In this document: positions 33,421 to 42,208 of the stretch, piece after piece | Layout of the letters: each line of letters starts with the position of its first letter | Position numbering within the stretch: the first letter of the stretch is position 1 | Source of the DNA: Methyloversatilis discipulorum | GTDB lineage: Bacteria > Pseudomonadota > Gammaproteobacteria > Burkholderiales > Rhodocyclaceae | Direction: 5' to 3' | Assembly: GCF_000527135.1 (NCBI RefSeq) | Contig: NZ_AZUP01000001.1 | Coordinates: 1,426,001-1,490,000, forward strand | Length of the DNA: 64,000 bases | The notes under the pieces: model-generated | Database searches by the model: none | What the model was told of the DNA's origin: nothing | The model's input: the letters and a program-made list of their open reading frames with translations, nothing else | Made by a program: the position numbers and the translations under genes

Positions 33421-33826
33421 AGGTCTGGTCCTCGCCGTGCAGCACGCGCTGCATGATTTCGTACTGGTCGGTCATCAGCAGGCAGTTGCGCGCATTGAGC
33501 CGCTTGCAGTCGGCAACCCGCGCCTGCAGCCCGGACCACATGGCGCGACAGCGTTCACGGTTGTCTTCCGGCAGTTCGGCGAACACCTGCTCCATGCGGC
33601 CGTCACTTCCGTAGAGGCCGGTCACCAGACGGGCGCGCAACAGGCGCCGCGCGTCGAGCGCCTGAACCGCATCGGAAATGCGCGTCGCGAGGTCGCGCAG
33701 CGTCGCGGCGTCATGGCGCAGCGCGGCGTCGAACTGGCTGTCGAGCAGCAAGCGCAAGGCGCCGTAGTCGGCCACGTCGCTGATCAGGTCACGCAGCAGA
33801 CGGGCGATGGCCTCGCCGCGCTTCAT
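33407..33826 (-). CDS. flgN: Flagellar export chaperone FlgN
   Basis: This 139-aa, mostly helical protein lies directly downstream of flgM (ATGA overlap). It fits FlgN by length, by position and by helices such as LLRDLISDVADYGALRLLLD. FlgN keeps FlgK and FlgL unfolded before export. Sequence recognition is moderate and the context is strong. Confidence 0.78.
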   Translation of the reverse strand: MKRGEAIARLLRDLISDVADYGALRLLLDSQFDAALRHDAATLRDLATRISDAVQALDARRLLRARLVTGLYGSDGRMEQVFAELPEDNRERCRAMWSGLQARVADCKRLNARNCLLMTDQYEIMQRVLHGEDQTYAPT

Positions 33827-34098
33827 CCCTTGCCGCCATGGAAGCGTTCGATCAGGCCGGCCAGCTTGTCCGGATCGAACGGTACCTCGCCGCGCGCCAG
33901 CGCTTCGCGCAGCGCATCCACACGCGCCTGGTCGATCTCCGGCAATGCACGCATCGCCTCCATCGCCGGCTGCAACGCAGACGACTGCAAGGTTGCGGGC
34001 GCCATCGGTGCGACCGCCGGTGTTGCCTCGACCGGCCCGTTGCCGCTCACCGAACCCGGCGCATTGACCCCGGCAGCAGCGCTACTGGTAATTCTCAT
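33823..34098 (-). CDS. flgM: Anti-sigma-28 factor FlgM
   Basis: This 91-aa protein starts at MRITSSAAAG after GAGGA. The N-terminal half is disordered and rich in Ala and Pro. The C-terminal half has the FlgM-type sigma-binding helices (IDQARVDALREALARGEVPF, then DPDKLAGLIERF). It binds FliA until hook completion, then is exported. It lies 52 bp after motB, in the same transcription unit as fliA. Confidence 0.88.
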   Translation of the reverse strand: MRITSSAAAGVNAPGSVSGNGPVEATPAVAPMAPATLQSSALQPAMEAMRALPEIDQARVDALREALARGEVPFDPDKLAGLIERFHGGKG

Positions 34099-34150
34099 CT
34101 GATGTCCTCTCGATCGTGTCCGCATGCAAGCTCACCTGTTCCCGCGCGAC

Positions 34151-35137
34151 TCAGCGCAATTCGCCGGCCGACGGTGCGGCCAGCTGCGTGCGCAGCTGTT
34201 CCAGCGCCGCGCGATCCGGCATGGCCGCGTGCGCGCCCTCGGCAAAGGGCAGCCGCTCGTTAGGCAAACCATACATCGCGGCCACCAGTTCGGCTTGTCG
34301 GCTGGTGAGTATCAACAGTTCGATGCGCCGGTTCACGCCGGCCGTCGCATCTTCGGTATTCAACGGCGCGCGGTCCGCCATGCCGACCACCTGCAGCACG
34401 CTGCCGTTCGGCATGCCGCCGGCCAGCAGCTGCGAGCGCGCGGTCAGCGCGCGGTTGCTCGACAATGTCCAGTTCGAGAAGGCCGCGTGATCGCGATTCG
34501 CATACTGCACCGAATCGGTGTGACCGACGATCAGCATCTGGTTCTCCATCTGCGCGAACAGCGGTCCCAGCGAACGCAACAGCTTGCGGAAGCGCTCGGT
34601 GGCGAAGGAACTGCCGCGGTCGAACATGCCCTGCTGGTCGGTATCGTGCAGCATCACGCGCAGGCCATATGGTGTGATCACCGACTGCAGATTGCCTTCG
34701 AGCCCGGCGTCCGCGCTCATTTTCTTCATCACGCGGGCCAGCGCTTCCATATCGGCCGGGGATTCGTAGCGCACGCGCGCCGTGCGCGGCCCGTCCGCCG
34801 GGGCGGTTTCGCCGCGGGCCGCGCTTTCGCCCGGCGCCGACATGCCCTCGCGCGGCGGCATCGGTTCGCGTTCGATCAGGCTGCCGCGCGGCCCGCCGAG
34901 CGACTGCGCCATCAGGCCGCTGCCTTCGTCGATGCGGCTGCTGTCGGACGCGCGCAGCACCTGCTCCAGCGATTCCTGCTCGCGCGACGCGAGCAGCCAC
35001 AGCACCAGGAAGAGGCAGAGCAAGGCCAGGCAGAAATCGGCGAAAGCCACTTTCCACGAGCCGCCATGCGACTCCTCGTGTCCCTTTCCGGACACGCGCT
35101 TGACGACGGTTGCGCCGTGCGCATCAGGCTTCGACAC
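34151..35137 (-). CDS. motB: Stator protein MotB (LafU-like)
   Basis: This is a 328-aa stator subunit. I prefer the GTG at 35137 (SKPDAHGATVVKR after the start residue), which has GGAGA 7 nt upstream and a 14-bp overlap with motA; an ATG at 35170 lacks a site. The single membrane helix includes the proton-pathway aspartate in VAFADFCLALLCLFLVLWLL. The OmpA-like peptidoglycan-binding domain shows LIVGHTDS and VNRRIELLIL. The Asp and the lack of sodium-type PomB features suggest a proton-driven stator. Confidence 0.9.
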   Translation of the reverse strand: MSKPDAHGATVVKRVSGKGHEESHGGSWKVAFADFCLALLCLFLVLWLLASREQESLEQVLRASDSSRIDEGSGLMAQSLGGPRGSLIEREPMPPREGMSAPGESAARGETAPADGPRTARVRYESPADMEALARVMKKMSADAGLEGNLQSVITPYGLRVMLHDTDQQGMFDRGSSFATERFRKLLRSLGPLFAQMENQMLIVGHTDSVQYANRDHAAFSNWTLSSNRALTARSQLLAGGMPNGSVLQVVGMADRAPLNTEDATAGVNRRIELLILTSRQAELVAAMYGLPNERLPFAEGAHAAMPDRAALEQLRTQLAAPSAGELR

Positions 35138-36041
35138 GTTTGTCTCCGGCGCGGCGGCGCGGCGTGGCATCCGGATCGCCCGCGCCCTGCATCGCGTTGA
35201 TCCAGCTTTCGAGGCGGGCGAAGCTGGGCTTGATGTTCAGCTGCACCAGACGACGTCCGGCGTCGATCGCCAGCAGCGGCGGCTTGCCCGATACGTGGGT
35301 GACCAGCACCACCTTCACCGACTCCAGTGCCTGCAGTTCCTCGCCGACCAGCTGCTTCATCATGTTGCTGATCGGGTCGAGCACGCCGTAGCAGAAGAAG
35401 ATGCCGATGAAGGTGCCGACCATGGCCGAACCGACGCGCACCGCGATCTCGCCGGTACCGGCGCCGTCAGCCACGACATTCATCGTCATCACGATGCCGA
35501 GCACCGCGGCCAGGATGCCGAAGCCCGGCATCGCCTCGCCGATCTTGCCGAGCGAGCGCGCCGGCTGCGACATTTCCTCGTGGATCGCCTCGATCTCCTG
35601 TTCGAGCACGCCTTCGAGTTCGTGCGCATTGATCTTGCCCATCGCCATCAGCCGGAAGTTGTCGACGATGAAGTGCAGCAGCTTGGGTTCTTCGAGTATC
35701 AGCGGGTAGCGGCGGAACATTTCGCTCTCCTGCGGCGCCTCGACGTGAGCATCCAGCGCCTTCAGGCCACCGGCCGCGGTCTGCAGCAGCTCGTACATCA
35801 GCAGCAGCAGCTGACGCTGGAATTCCTCGCCCTGCTTGCGCCGCAGCATCACCTTGCGCAGCTGCAGCCACATTTCCTTCAGCACGTGACCGGGGTTGCC
35901 GAGCACGATGGCGCCGGCCGCAGCGCCGACGATGATGATCAGTTCGATCGGTTCCCAGATCACGGCGAGCTTCCCGCCATGCAGCATGAAGCCGCCGAAC
36001 ACGCTGATCAGGATGATGGCGACGCCTACGATGGACTGCAT
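35124..36041 (-). CDS. motA: Stator protein MotA (LafT-like)
   Basis: This 305-aa MotA has the N-terminal helices (GVAIILISVFGGFMLHGG, then ELIIIVGAAAGAIVLGN) and the C-terminal pair around MPGFGILAAVLGIVMTM and VGTFIGIFFCYGVLDP. The cytoplasmic loop contains the charged residues that contact FliG. The start has AAGAGGAAA upstream. It follows fliA by 30 bp and overlaps motB. Confidence 0.93.
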   Translation of the reverse strand: MQSIVGVAIILISVFGGFMLHGGKLAVIWEPIELIIIVGAAAGAIVLGNPGHVLKEMWLQLRKVMLRRKQGEEFQRQLLLLMYELLQTAAGGLKALDAHVEAPQESEMFRRYPLILEEPKLLHFIVDNFRLMAMGKINAHELEGVLEQEIEAIHEEMSQPARSLGKIGEAMPGFGILAAVLGIVMTMNVVADGAGTGEIAVRVGSAMVGTFIGIFFCYGVLDPISNMMKQLVGEELQALESVKVVLVTHVSGKPPLLAIDAGRRLVQLNIKPSFARLESWINAMQGAGDPDATPRRRAGDKRVEA

Positions 36042-36071
36042 GATTCGTTTCCTCTTGGTTTTCCCGGGCGG

Positions 36072-36785
36072 TCAGCCGAGGAAGGCCTTCATTTTCCTGA
36101 GCGCGCCCTTGTTGATCTGGCAGATGCGCGCCTCGGTCAAGTCCAGTACCGCCGCAATCTCGCGGTAGCTGAGTTCGAATTCGTAATAGAGCTGGATCAC
36201 GCGCTGTTCGCGCTCGTCCAGCCGGGTCAGCGCCTGCGCCAGGCTGCGCCGGGTCATCAGTTGTTCTTCCGGCGACTGGCCGGCCGCCGCCATCTCGTGC
36301 ATCTGGCCGACCAGTTCGTCGAAGCTGGCGATGGTTTCGGCGTTCTCCGCCAGCAGGTGCGCCTGGAAGGCGTCGGCCGCAATGCCAAGCGCAGCGCACG
36401 CTTCGGCCTCGGTCGGCTCGCGCCCGAGCTGACGGGTCAGCGCGCGCACCGCGTCGCGGGTGCGGTGGCTGTCCTGGCGCACGGTGCGCGGCCGCCAGTC
36501 CTGCCGCCGCAGTTCGTCGAGGATGGCGCCGCGCACGCGCAGCGCCGCGTAGCCGGCAAAACCCTGATCGGGCGTGCCGTAGCGGCGCAACGATTCGAGC
36601 AGGCCGAGCAGGCCGATCTGTTCCATGTCCTCGCGATCCATCGCTCCGGACACCTGCGACAGCAGCTGGCGCACGATGCGCTTCACCAGCGGTGCGTACT
36701 CCACCAGCCAGCGCTGCTCCTCGGCGGCGTCCAGCGTGCGCGCCGCCGCGCTGCTCACCTCGGCGTAGTCCGAATGCATGTCCAT
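36072..36785 (-). CDS. fliA: Flagellar sigma factor 28 (FliA, LafS-like)
   Basis: This 237-aa sigma factor starts at MDMHSDYAEV, 1 bp after the fliL stop. ATG 36779 and TTG 36794 are alternatives. It has region 2 (LVKRIVRQLLSQVSGAMDRE, DMEQIGLLGLLESLRRY), region 3 (ALTRQLGREPTEAEACAALG) and region 4 (EREQRVIQLYYEFELSYREI, then AAVLDLTEARICQI). It should read the TAAR-N15-GTCG promoters of this locus. Its position between fliL and motA copies lateral systems, where the equivalent is LafS. Confidence 0.93.
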   Translation of the reverse strand: MDMHSDYAEVSSAAARTLDAAEEQRWLVEYAPLVKRIVRQLLSQVSGAMDREDMEQIGLLGLLESLRRYGTPDQGFAGYAALRVRGAILDELRRQDWRPRTVRQDSHRTRDAVRALTRQLGREPTEAEACAALGIAADAFQAHLLAENAETIASFDELVGQMHEMAAAGQSPEEQLMTRRSLAQALTRLDEREQRVIQLYYEFELSYREIAAVLDLTEARICQINKGALRKMKAFLG

Positions 36786-36786
36786 G

Positions 36787-37236
36787 TCATTCAACGATCA
36801 GCTTGCCGACCATCGCCTCGACGAAGGGCTTGCTTCGATGCGCCTTGTCGTAGTCCTCGGAGAAGGCGCGATTGACCTCGGCCGCCAGTTCGTCGATGGT
36901 CATCGCGCTGACCTGCTGCGCGGTCATCGACGCCAGCGCGCGCACCGCGATGCTGCGCAGCAGCGGCAGGTGCTCCTTGGTGTCCTTCTCCTTCTCGATC
37001 GCCGTGGTGAACACCAGGTCCATCGACATGTAGCGCGTCACGTTCTCCTCCGGCGCGCGTCGCAGCATGACGACCACCTTGTCGAGGCTCACGTACTTCT
37101 GCGGCACGGCCTCCTTCGGCACTGCAGCCTGAGCATCGGCGCCGCCGGCATCCTTCATGCCGAACCACCAGACCGCGCCGCCGCCGGCCGCCGCCAGCAC
37201 GACGCCGACCACCGCGAAAATGATCGCCTTCTTCAT
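36787..37236 (-). CDS. fliL: Flagellar basal-body protein FliL
   Basis: This 149-aa protein has an N-terminal membrane helix (IIFAVVGVVLAAAGGGAVWW). Its periplasmic domain has the FliL features VSLDKVVVMLR and YMSMDLVFTT. FliL surrounds MotAB stators and supports torque. It is 5 bp after fliK. Confidence 0.88.
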   Translation of the reverse strand: MKKAIIFAVVGVVLAAAGGGAVWWFGMKDAGGADAQAAVPKEAVPQKYVSLDKVVVMLRRAPEENVTRYMSMDLVFTTAIEKEKDTKEHLPLLRSIAVRALASMTAQQVSAMTIDELAAEVNRAFSEDYDKAHRSKPFVEAMVGKLIVE

Positions 37237-37241
37237 CGGAT

Positions 37242-38282
37242 TCAGCTCCCGTCCGTCGTCAGGGCGAAGCGCGACGCGCCAGCCCCGGCCTGTGCTTCGG
37301 CCAGTGCGTCACCCGGGTTGTCGTCGTCCCTGCCCTGCTGTTGTTGTCCCGAGCGCGAGCGGCCATCGGCGTCGCGGCCGTTGGCATCGCGACCGGATTC
37401 GGCCACCACCACGGTGACGTCGCCCTGCGCATGGCGCTGGCCAAGATCGGCGCGCAGGCTGTCGCCGATGGCGTGCAGCTGGCGCAGCACCTCGCCATTG
37501 CTGGCGCTCAGATGAACCTGCAGCGCACCACCGGCGTCCTGGTGCACGATGATTTCGATGCGGCCGAGCGTCGGCGGGTCGAGGCGGATCACCGCACGCT
37601 CGCCCTGTTGCACGCTCTGCAACTGCAGACGATCGCCCAGCGCATCGGTCAGCGGCTGCTGCCAGCTCTGCGGTGAGGCCGGCGCGAGCTTCAGTACGGT
37701 CTCCGTCGCGACCGGCGTGGACTGCGATGTCGTCGGAAGCGCGCCGTGTGTGGACTGCGGCAGAGGCTGCGCCGCCGCGACGACCTCGGCGTCCGGCCCG
37801 TCGACCGGCAGAAGCTGCGGCGCAACCGACGTGCCGCCGGCCAACGCCACCGGTGCGACCTCACCGCGCCGTGCCGCGGCAGGCGCCACCTGCTGCGTCT
37901 GCGCCGGCAGCGGAAGGGGTACGGTCGGCGCAGCGATCGGCATGTTCATCGCCTCGCCGGATGGCAGTTCGTCGGTCTCCGCCTCGCGTCCGGTGACGCC
38001 GCTGCCGGCATGCAGCGCGGCCGGCAGCGCCGATTGCGACGGCAGGCTGACGTCGTTGGGGGGCACCTCGGAGGCGCCCGCCTCGGCATCGACCAGCGGC
38101 GGCATCGCGGCAGTCTCGGCGGCGCTCGAAGCCAGACCCAGCGCGCGGAATACGTCGACGAAGGGCAGCGGTGCGGCCGCATTCGCGGCCGTCAGCAGGC
38201 CGGCCGGCGGCGCCGGCAGCACCGGCGTCGATGTCGGGAACGCGGCCGTGGCGGGCGCGAGCGTGAGGATGGATTGCGTCAT
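37242..38282 (-). CDS. fliK: Hook-length control protein FliK (LafE-like)
   Basis: This 346-aa protein has a long Ala/Pro-rich low-complexity N-terminal ruler region (about 1-215). The conserved C-terminal Flg_hook domain follows: RAVIRLDPPTLGRIEIIVHQ, then LQVHLSASNGEVLRQLHAIG and SLRADLGQRH. A Gln/Asp-rich tail ends it. The start overlaps the fliT stop (ATGA). FliK measures hook length and switches FlhB specificity. A second FliK-like gene lies at 47298-48266. Confidence 0.88.
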   Translation of the reverse strand: MTQSILTLAPATAAFPTSTPVLPAPPAGLLTAANAAAPLPFVDVFRALGLASSAAETAAMPPLVDAEAGASEVPPNDVSLPSQSALPAALHAGSGVTGREAETDELPSGEAMNMPIAAPTVPLPLPAQTQQVAPAAARRGEVAPVALAGGTSVAPQLLPVDGPDAEVVAAAQPLPQSTHGALPTTSQSTPVATETVLKLAPASPQSWQQPLTDALGDRLQLQSVQQGERAVIRLDPPTLGRIEIIVHQDAGGALQVHLSASNGEVLRQLHAIGDSLRADLGQRHAQGDVTVVVAESGRDANGRDADGRSRSGQQQQGRDDDNPGDALAEAQAGAGASRFALTTDGS

Positions 38283-38590
38283 GAGTGGCTACCGGAAAGT
38301 TCGACATCGTGTGCGTAGGCCAGCCAGCCGTCGCGCCCGGCGTCCAGCTCGGCCAGCCGGCCACTGACCTGCCCAGCTGCTTCGACGCAGCGCGCAAGCG
38401 CGCCGTCGTGCACCTTGCGCAGCGCAGACAACGCGTCGCGATCGGCCGCCGACAGCTCGCGCCGGGTGGCGACCGCCTGCAGCACGGTGGCCAGTTCGCG
38501 GTCGGCCGCGGCCAGCGTGGCCCAGTCGTCGCTGAGCGCAGCGGTTTCGAGGCGGCGGGCGATGCGGGCGAAGGTGTGGCGGTCAGTCAT
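38279..38590 (-). CDS. fliT: FliT-like flagellar chaperone (LafD position)
   Basis: This 103-aa helical protein lies between fliS (8-bp overlap) and fliK (4-bp overlap). The position, length and helix content fit FliT, the FliD chaperone, which is LafD in lateral loci. The sequence itself is poorly conserved, so the name rests on context. Confidence 0.7.
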   Translation of the reverse strand: MTDRHTFARIARRLETAALSDDWATLAAADRELATVLQAVATRRELSAADRDALSALRKVHDGALARCVEAAGQVSGRLAELDAGRDGWLAYAHDVELSGSHS

Positions 38591-38969
38591 GGCCGTCCGC
38601 CAGTCCGACCCAGCCGCGGCGCAGCGTGCCGAGCAGGCCGCTCACTTCGTCCAGCGGCGCGGTGTCGAGCTTGATGCCGCCTTCGCTCAGACGCCACGCG
38701 CAGTAGTCATACAGCCAGTCCAGATTGGCCACGACATCGCCGCCGCTGTCCACGTCGAGCGAGCTCGCCAGACCATTCAGCATGTCGACGCAGCGGTCGA
38801 GGCTGAGCGCCTTCTGTTCGTAACGCCCGGCTTCGATATGGGCGCGTGCGCGGGCGATCTCCTCGAGCAGGCCGTCCATCAGGATCAGCACCAGCTGCAC
38901 CGGGGTCGCGCGCGCCGTCTGCGCGTTCAGATTGACGGCGTGGTAGCTCTGGTAGGCGTCGTAGTTCAA
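38583..38969 (-). CDS. fliS: Flagellin export chaperone FliS (LafC-like)
   Basis: This 128-aa protein starts at a TTG (38969) with GAAGAGGA 5 nt upstream. It reads NYDAYQSYHAVNLNAQTARA after the start residue, then LVLILMDGLLEEIARAR, both classic FliS. The much longer frame upstream is antisense noise within fliD. FliS binds the flagellin C-terminus before export. It follows fliD by 38 bp. Confidence 0.92.
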   Translation of the reverse strand: MNYDAYQSYHAVNLNAQTARATPVQLVLILMDGLLEEIARARAHIEAGRYEQKALSLDRCVDMLNGLASSLDVDSGGDVVANLDWLYDYCAWRLSEGGIKLDTAPLDEVSGLLGTLRRGWVGLADGHD

Positions 38970-39007
38970 GGCATCCTCTTCCGGTTTCGTTGTCGGGCAG
39001 GCAGTCC

Positions 39008-40381
39008 TCAGCCGGCCGACGAGCTCGCGAACAGCGCGTCGAACATGCTGGTGGTCTGCCCCATCTGCGACTGCAGCGACTGCAGTTGCGTGAATTGCAC
39101 GAGGTAGCGCTGATAGGCGTTGTCGTACTGCAGGTCGATACGGGTCTGGCGCGTGCCGAGTGCCTTCTGCTGGCTCTGCACGGTGTCCTTGCGGCGCTGG
39201 ATCTGGCCGCCGGCGGAGTCGAGCCAGACGTCCATATAGCTGGCGAAACCGCCGAGCAGGCCGCTGCCCGAGGTCATGCTGGCGCTGCCGAACAGGGTGT
39301 CGATGGCGTCCGGATTGGCGGCGATCGCCTTGTCCAGCTTGGACGCGTCGAGTGACAGCTTGCCGCTGCGGTCGGCGCTGACGCCGAAGTCCATCAGGCG
39401 CAGGCCACCGACCTGCTGGCGGACCAGGCTGTCGAGACGGTTGCGCAGCGACCGTATGCCGGCGTCGGAGGCAAAAGCCGCCGCCGCGACGCCGCTGTCG
39501 GCGTCGCCGGTGCTGGTCAGCTCGTCCAGGCTGGTCTTCAGCTTGTTGAAGGCATCGATGAAGCTCTGCACATTGGCTGCGGTACCGCTGCTGTCGCCCG
39601 CCACCTTCAGCGTCAGCGGCGCCTCGCCCGCCGTCATCGCGCGGGTGAAGGTCATCGTGACGCCCTCGATCGCGGTGAAGGTGTTCGACGCCTGCTGCAG
39701 TCGCACGCCGCTTCCCTGCGCGCCCAGCCATACGACGGCATCGCGCGCCGCGGTCAGTTCGCTGCCGTTGTCGAGCGAGTCCTTGAACGCGCCTGCGGGC
39801 AGGCCGCTGGTATCCAGCGTGATCTGGCCGTCGGCACCGGTTTCGGTCGACGACAGCACCAGCTGCGTCTGGCCGCCGGCCGTCATCACCATGGCCGTGA
39901 CCTTGCCCTGGTTGCCGCTGGCCTGGTTGATGGCGCGCGCCATTTCGGTCTGCGACAGCGTGCCGTCGGCGTCCATGTCGGCGCCGGAGAAATCGACGCC
40001 TATCGTCGCGCCGCCGGCGAGATTGATGCTGAGCATGCCGCTCATCGGCACCGGCACCGCCGGCAGATCGGTGAACACCACCTGGTGGGCGCTGGCGACC
40101 TGCTCGACGAACAGCGGATACTCGCCCGCCACCGCGCCGGGCGATGCGCTCGCCGTGCCGACGCCGGTGCTGCTCAGCGTGGCCGTGTTCTGCGTGACGC
40201 CCTTTTTCGACGACAGCGTCGACAAGGCGCTGTCGAAGGCCTGCAGCGCACTTTGCAGCTTGGTCAGCGCCGACGTCGTGGCCTGCGCTTTCTTGCTCTG
40301 CGTGTCGACCTGGGTCTGCGACGCACTGATGTAGGCGGTCGCAAGCTGCGAGGCGGTGGTGACGGGATCGAAAGTGCTCAT
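39008..40381 (-). CDS. fliD: Filament cap protein FliD (LafB-like)
   Basis: This 457-aa cap protein starts at MSTFDPVTTASQLATAYISA. The FliD N-terminal and C-terminal coiled regions are present (ALTKLQSALQAFDSALSTLS; YQRYLVQFTQLQSLQSQMGQ). The inner domain includes LDELTSTGDADSG. It leads the operon fliD-S-T-K-L-A-motA-motB-flgM-flgN-muramidase, with a sigma-28 promoter 44 bp upstream. Confidence 0.93.
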   Translation of the reverse strand: MSTFDPVTTASQLATAYISASQTQVDTQSKKAQATTSALTKLQSALQAFDSALSTLSSKKGVTQNTATLSSTGVGTASASPGAVAGEYPLFVEQVASAHQVVFTDLPAVPVPMSGMLSINLAGGATIGVDFSGADMDADGTLSQTEMARAINQASGNQGKVTAMVMTAGGQTQLVLSSTETGADGQITLDTSGLPAGAFKDSLDNGSELTAARDAVVWLGAQGSGVRLQQASNTFTAIEGVTMTFTRAMTAGEAPLTLKVAGDSSGTAANVQSFIDAFNKLKTSLDELTSTGDADSGVAAAAFASDAGIRSLRNRLDSLVRQQVGGLRLMDFGVSADRSGKLSLDASKLDKAIAANPDAIDTLFGSASMTSGSGLLGGFASYMDVWLDSAGGQIQRRKDTVQSQQKALGTRQTRIDLQYDNAYQRYLVQFTQLQSLQSQMGQTTSMFDALFASSSAG

Positions 40382-40424
40382 GGCTGGCTCCTGTGAACGG
40401 TTAGCGGACGCGTCCACCTGTCAA

Positions 40425-40451
40425 GGCGACCGGAACGGCCAGAAACTGAAA
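40425..40451 (-). promoter_or_regulatory. Sigma-28 promoter of the fliD operon
   Basis: The minus strand reads TTTCAG-N15-GTCGCC. The spacing and -10 are identical to the three flagellin promoters (TTTAAG-N15-GTCGCC). It lies in the 88-bp gap between fliJ and fliD. Confidence 0.65.
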
Positions 40452-40469
40452 TCGATCGATAGCGGGACA

Positions 40470-40901
40470 TCACGGCGCGCATCTCCACATCTGGGCGGCG
40501 ATGTCGTCCTGCCCCTTCTGTTCCTTCACCCGCGCGCCATCGGCGACGATGCGGCGCTGGCGCAGCAGCACCTGGTCGAGCACTTCGCAGCGGCGCGAAA
40601 CGAGCGCCAGCTCGCGTCGCGCGAGGTCGATCTCGATCTCATGGGCCGCCAGTTCCTGCCGGTGCACCGCCACCATTTCGGCCACCGACTGCTTGTAGCC
40701 GGCGCTGTTCATCGACAGCAGCGGGTTCAGCGAGCCGGTCTGTGGCGCGCCGTCGCACAGCGACTGCAGCCGTTCGATGTTGCCGAGATAGCGCTGGCGC
40801 AGCGCCACCTTGCCGGCCATGTCGGCCTGCAGGCGGTCCACCTCGCGCTCGCGCACGTCCACCAGTCGCGCCAGCGCGCGGATCGATGTCTTCGTCGTCA
40901 T
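40470..40901 (-). CDS. fliJ: Flagellar export protein FliJ
   Basis: This 143-aa protein starts at MTTKTSIRALARLVDVRERE, overlapping the fliI stop (ATGA). It is almost wholly a coiled coil, as expected for FliJ, which inserts into the FliI hexamer and links it to FlhA. It is last in the fliEFGHIJ operon. Confidence 0.85.
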   Translation of the reverse strand: MTTKTSIRALARLVDVREREVDRLQADMAGKVALRQRYLGNIERLQSLCDGAPQTGSLNPLLSMNSAGYKQSVAEMVAVHRQELAAHEIEIDLARRELALVSRRCEVLDQVLLRQRRIVADGARVKEQKGQDDIAAQMWRCAP

Positions 40902-42208
40902 GCCGCCAGCTCCTGGATGCGCGCCACGCACTGCGCCATCGGCGCGGCTTCGGCCACGCCCTGGCGCAGATAGGCTTCGATGTCCGGATAGAGCGACACC
41001 GCGTGATCGGTCTGCGGATCGGCGCCGGCGACATAGGCGCCGAGCGGAATCAGATCGCGCACCTGGGCGTGCCGCGACGCCATCTCCTTCACCATGCGCG
41101 CGGCGTTCAGATGGGCCTTGTCGACCACCAGCGCCATGCAGCGGCTGATCGACGCGGCGATGTCGATGGCCGGGTAGTGACCGCGTTCGGCCAGTTCGCG
41201 CGTCAGCACGATGTGACCGTCGAGGATGGCGCGGGCGGTGTCGACCACCGGGTCCTGCTGGTCGTCGCCTTCGGCCAGCACGGTGTAGATCGCACTCATG
41301 CTGCCTTGAGGGTTCTCGCCGTTGCCGGCGCTCTCGACCAGCTGCGGCAGCAGCGAGAACACCGACGGCGGATAGCCGCGCGTGGCCGGCGGCTCACCCA
41401 GTGCCAGCGCCACTTCGCGCCGCGCCATCGCGTAGCGGGTGAGCGAGTCGACCAGCAGCAGCACGTCCTTGCCCTGGTCGCGGAAATGGGCGGCGATGGA
41501 ATGGCACAGCTCGGTCGCCATCAGCCGCATCAGCGGCGATTCGTCGGCCGGCGCGATGACGACGACCGCCTTCTTCAGCCCTTCCTCGCCCAGCGACAGT
41601 TCGACGAATTCGCGCACCTCGCGGCCGCGCTCGCCGATCAGGCCGACGACGACCACGTCCACCGCGGTCTGGCGGGTGATGGTGCCGAGCAGCACGCTCT
41701 TGCCGACGCCGCTGCCTGCCATCAGGCCGACGCGCTGGCCCTTGCCCAGCGTGAGCATGCCGTTGATCGCGCGCACGCCGACGTCGAGCGGCTCGGACAC
41801 GCGCTTCTTCTTCAGCGGATGTACCCGCGGCGGATGCGGGTCGAGCGGATGTTCGCCGCCGAGGCGGCCGAGGCCGTCTATCGGTTCACCGAGGCCGTTG
41901 ACCATGCGTCCCAGCCAGGACGGGCCGATCATCAGATCGAGCTTGTCCTGCACCGGCAGCACGCGGGCACCGGTGGTCAGGCCGACCGGCTTCTTGAACG
42001 GCATCAGGAAGGACAGCTTGTCGCGGAAGCCGACGACCTGCGCATCCAGCCAGCCACCGTCCATCGTTTCGATCTGGCAGCGCTGGCCGGTATAGAGCGG
42101 GCAGCCGGCGCTTTCGAGCAGCAGGCCCGAAGCCCCGACCAGGCGGCCGGTGGGCGTGGCCACCGGCACGTCGTCGATTTCGAGGCGGCGCAGCACGTCG
42201 GTAATCAT
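40898..42208 (-). CDS. fliI: Flagellar export ATPase FliI
   Basis: This 436-aa ATPase starts at MITDVLRRLEIDDVPVATPT, overlapping fliH by 4 bp. It has Walker A (GLMAGSGVGKSVLLG), Walker B (DVLLLVDSLTRYAMA), and the F1-beta-like motif ATRGYPPSVFSLLPQLVE. It energises protein export with FliH and FliJ. The length matches FliI. Confidence 0.95.
   Translation of the reverse strand: MITDVLRRLEIDDVPVATPTGRLVGASGLLLESAGCPLYTGQRCQIETMDGGWLDAQVVGFRDKLSFLMPFKKPVGLTTGARVLPVQDKLDLMIGPSWLGRMVNGLGEPIDGLGRLGGEHPLDPHPPRVHPLKKKRVSEPLDVGVRAINGMLTLGKGQRVGLMAGSGVGKSVLLGTITRQTAVDVVVVGLIGERGREVREFVELSLGEEGLKKAVVVIAPADESPLMRLMATELCHSIAAHFRDQGKDVLLLVDSLTRYAMARREVALALGEPPATRGYPPSVFSLLPQLVESAGNGENPQGSMSAIYTVLAEGDDQQDPVVDTARAILDGHIVLTRELAERGHYPAIDIAASISRCMALVVDKAHLNAARMVKEMASRHAQVRDLIPLGAYVAGADPQTDHAVSLYPDIEAYLRQGVAEAAPMAQCVARIQELAA

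Noticed and set aside
34782..36875. 697-aa frame antisense to motB, motA and fliA
   Set aside because: The other strand carries stator and sigma-factor motifs; this frame carries none.
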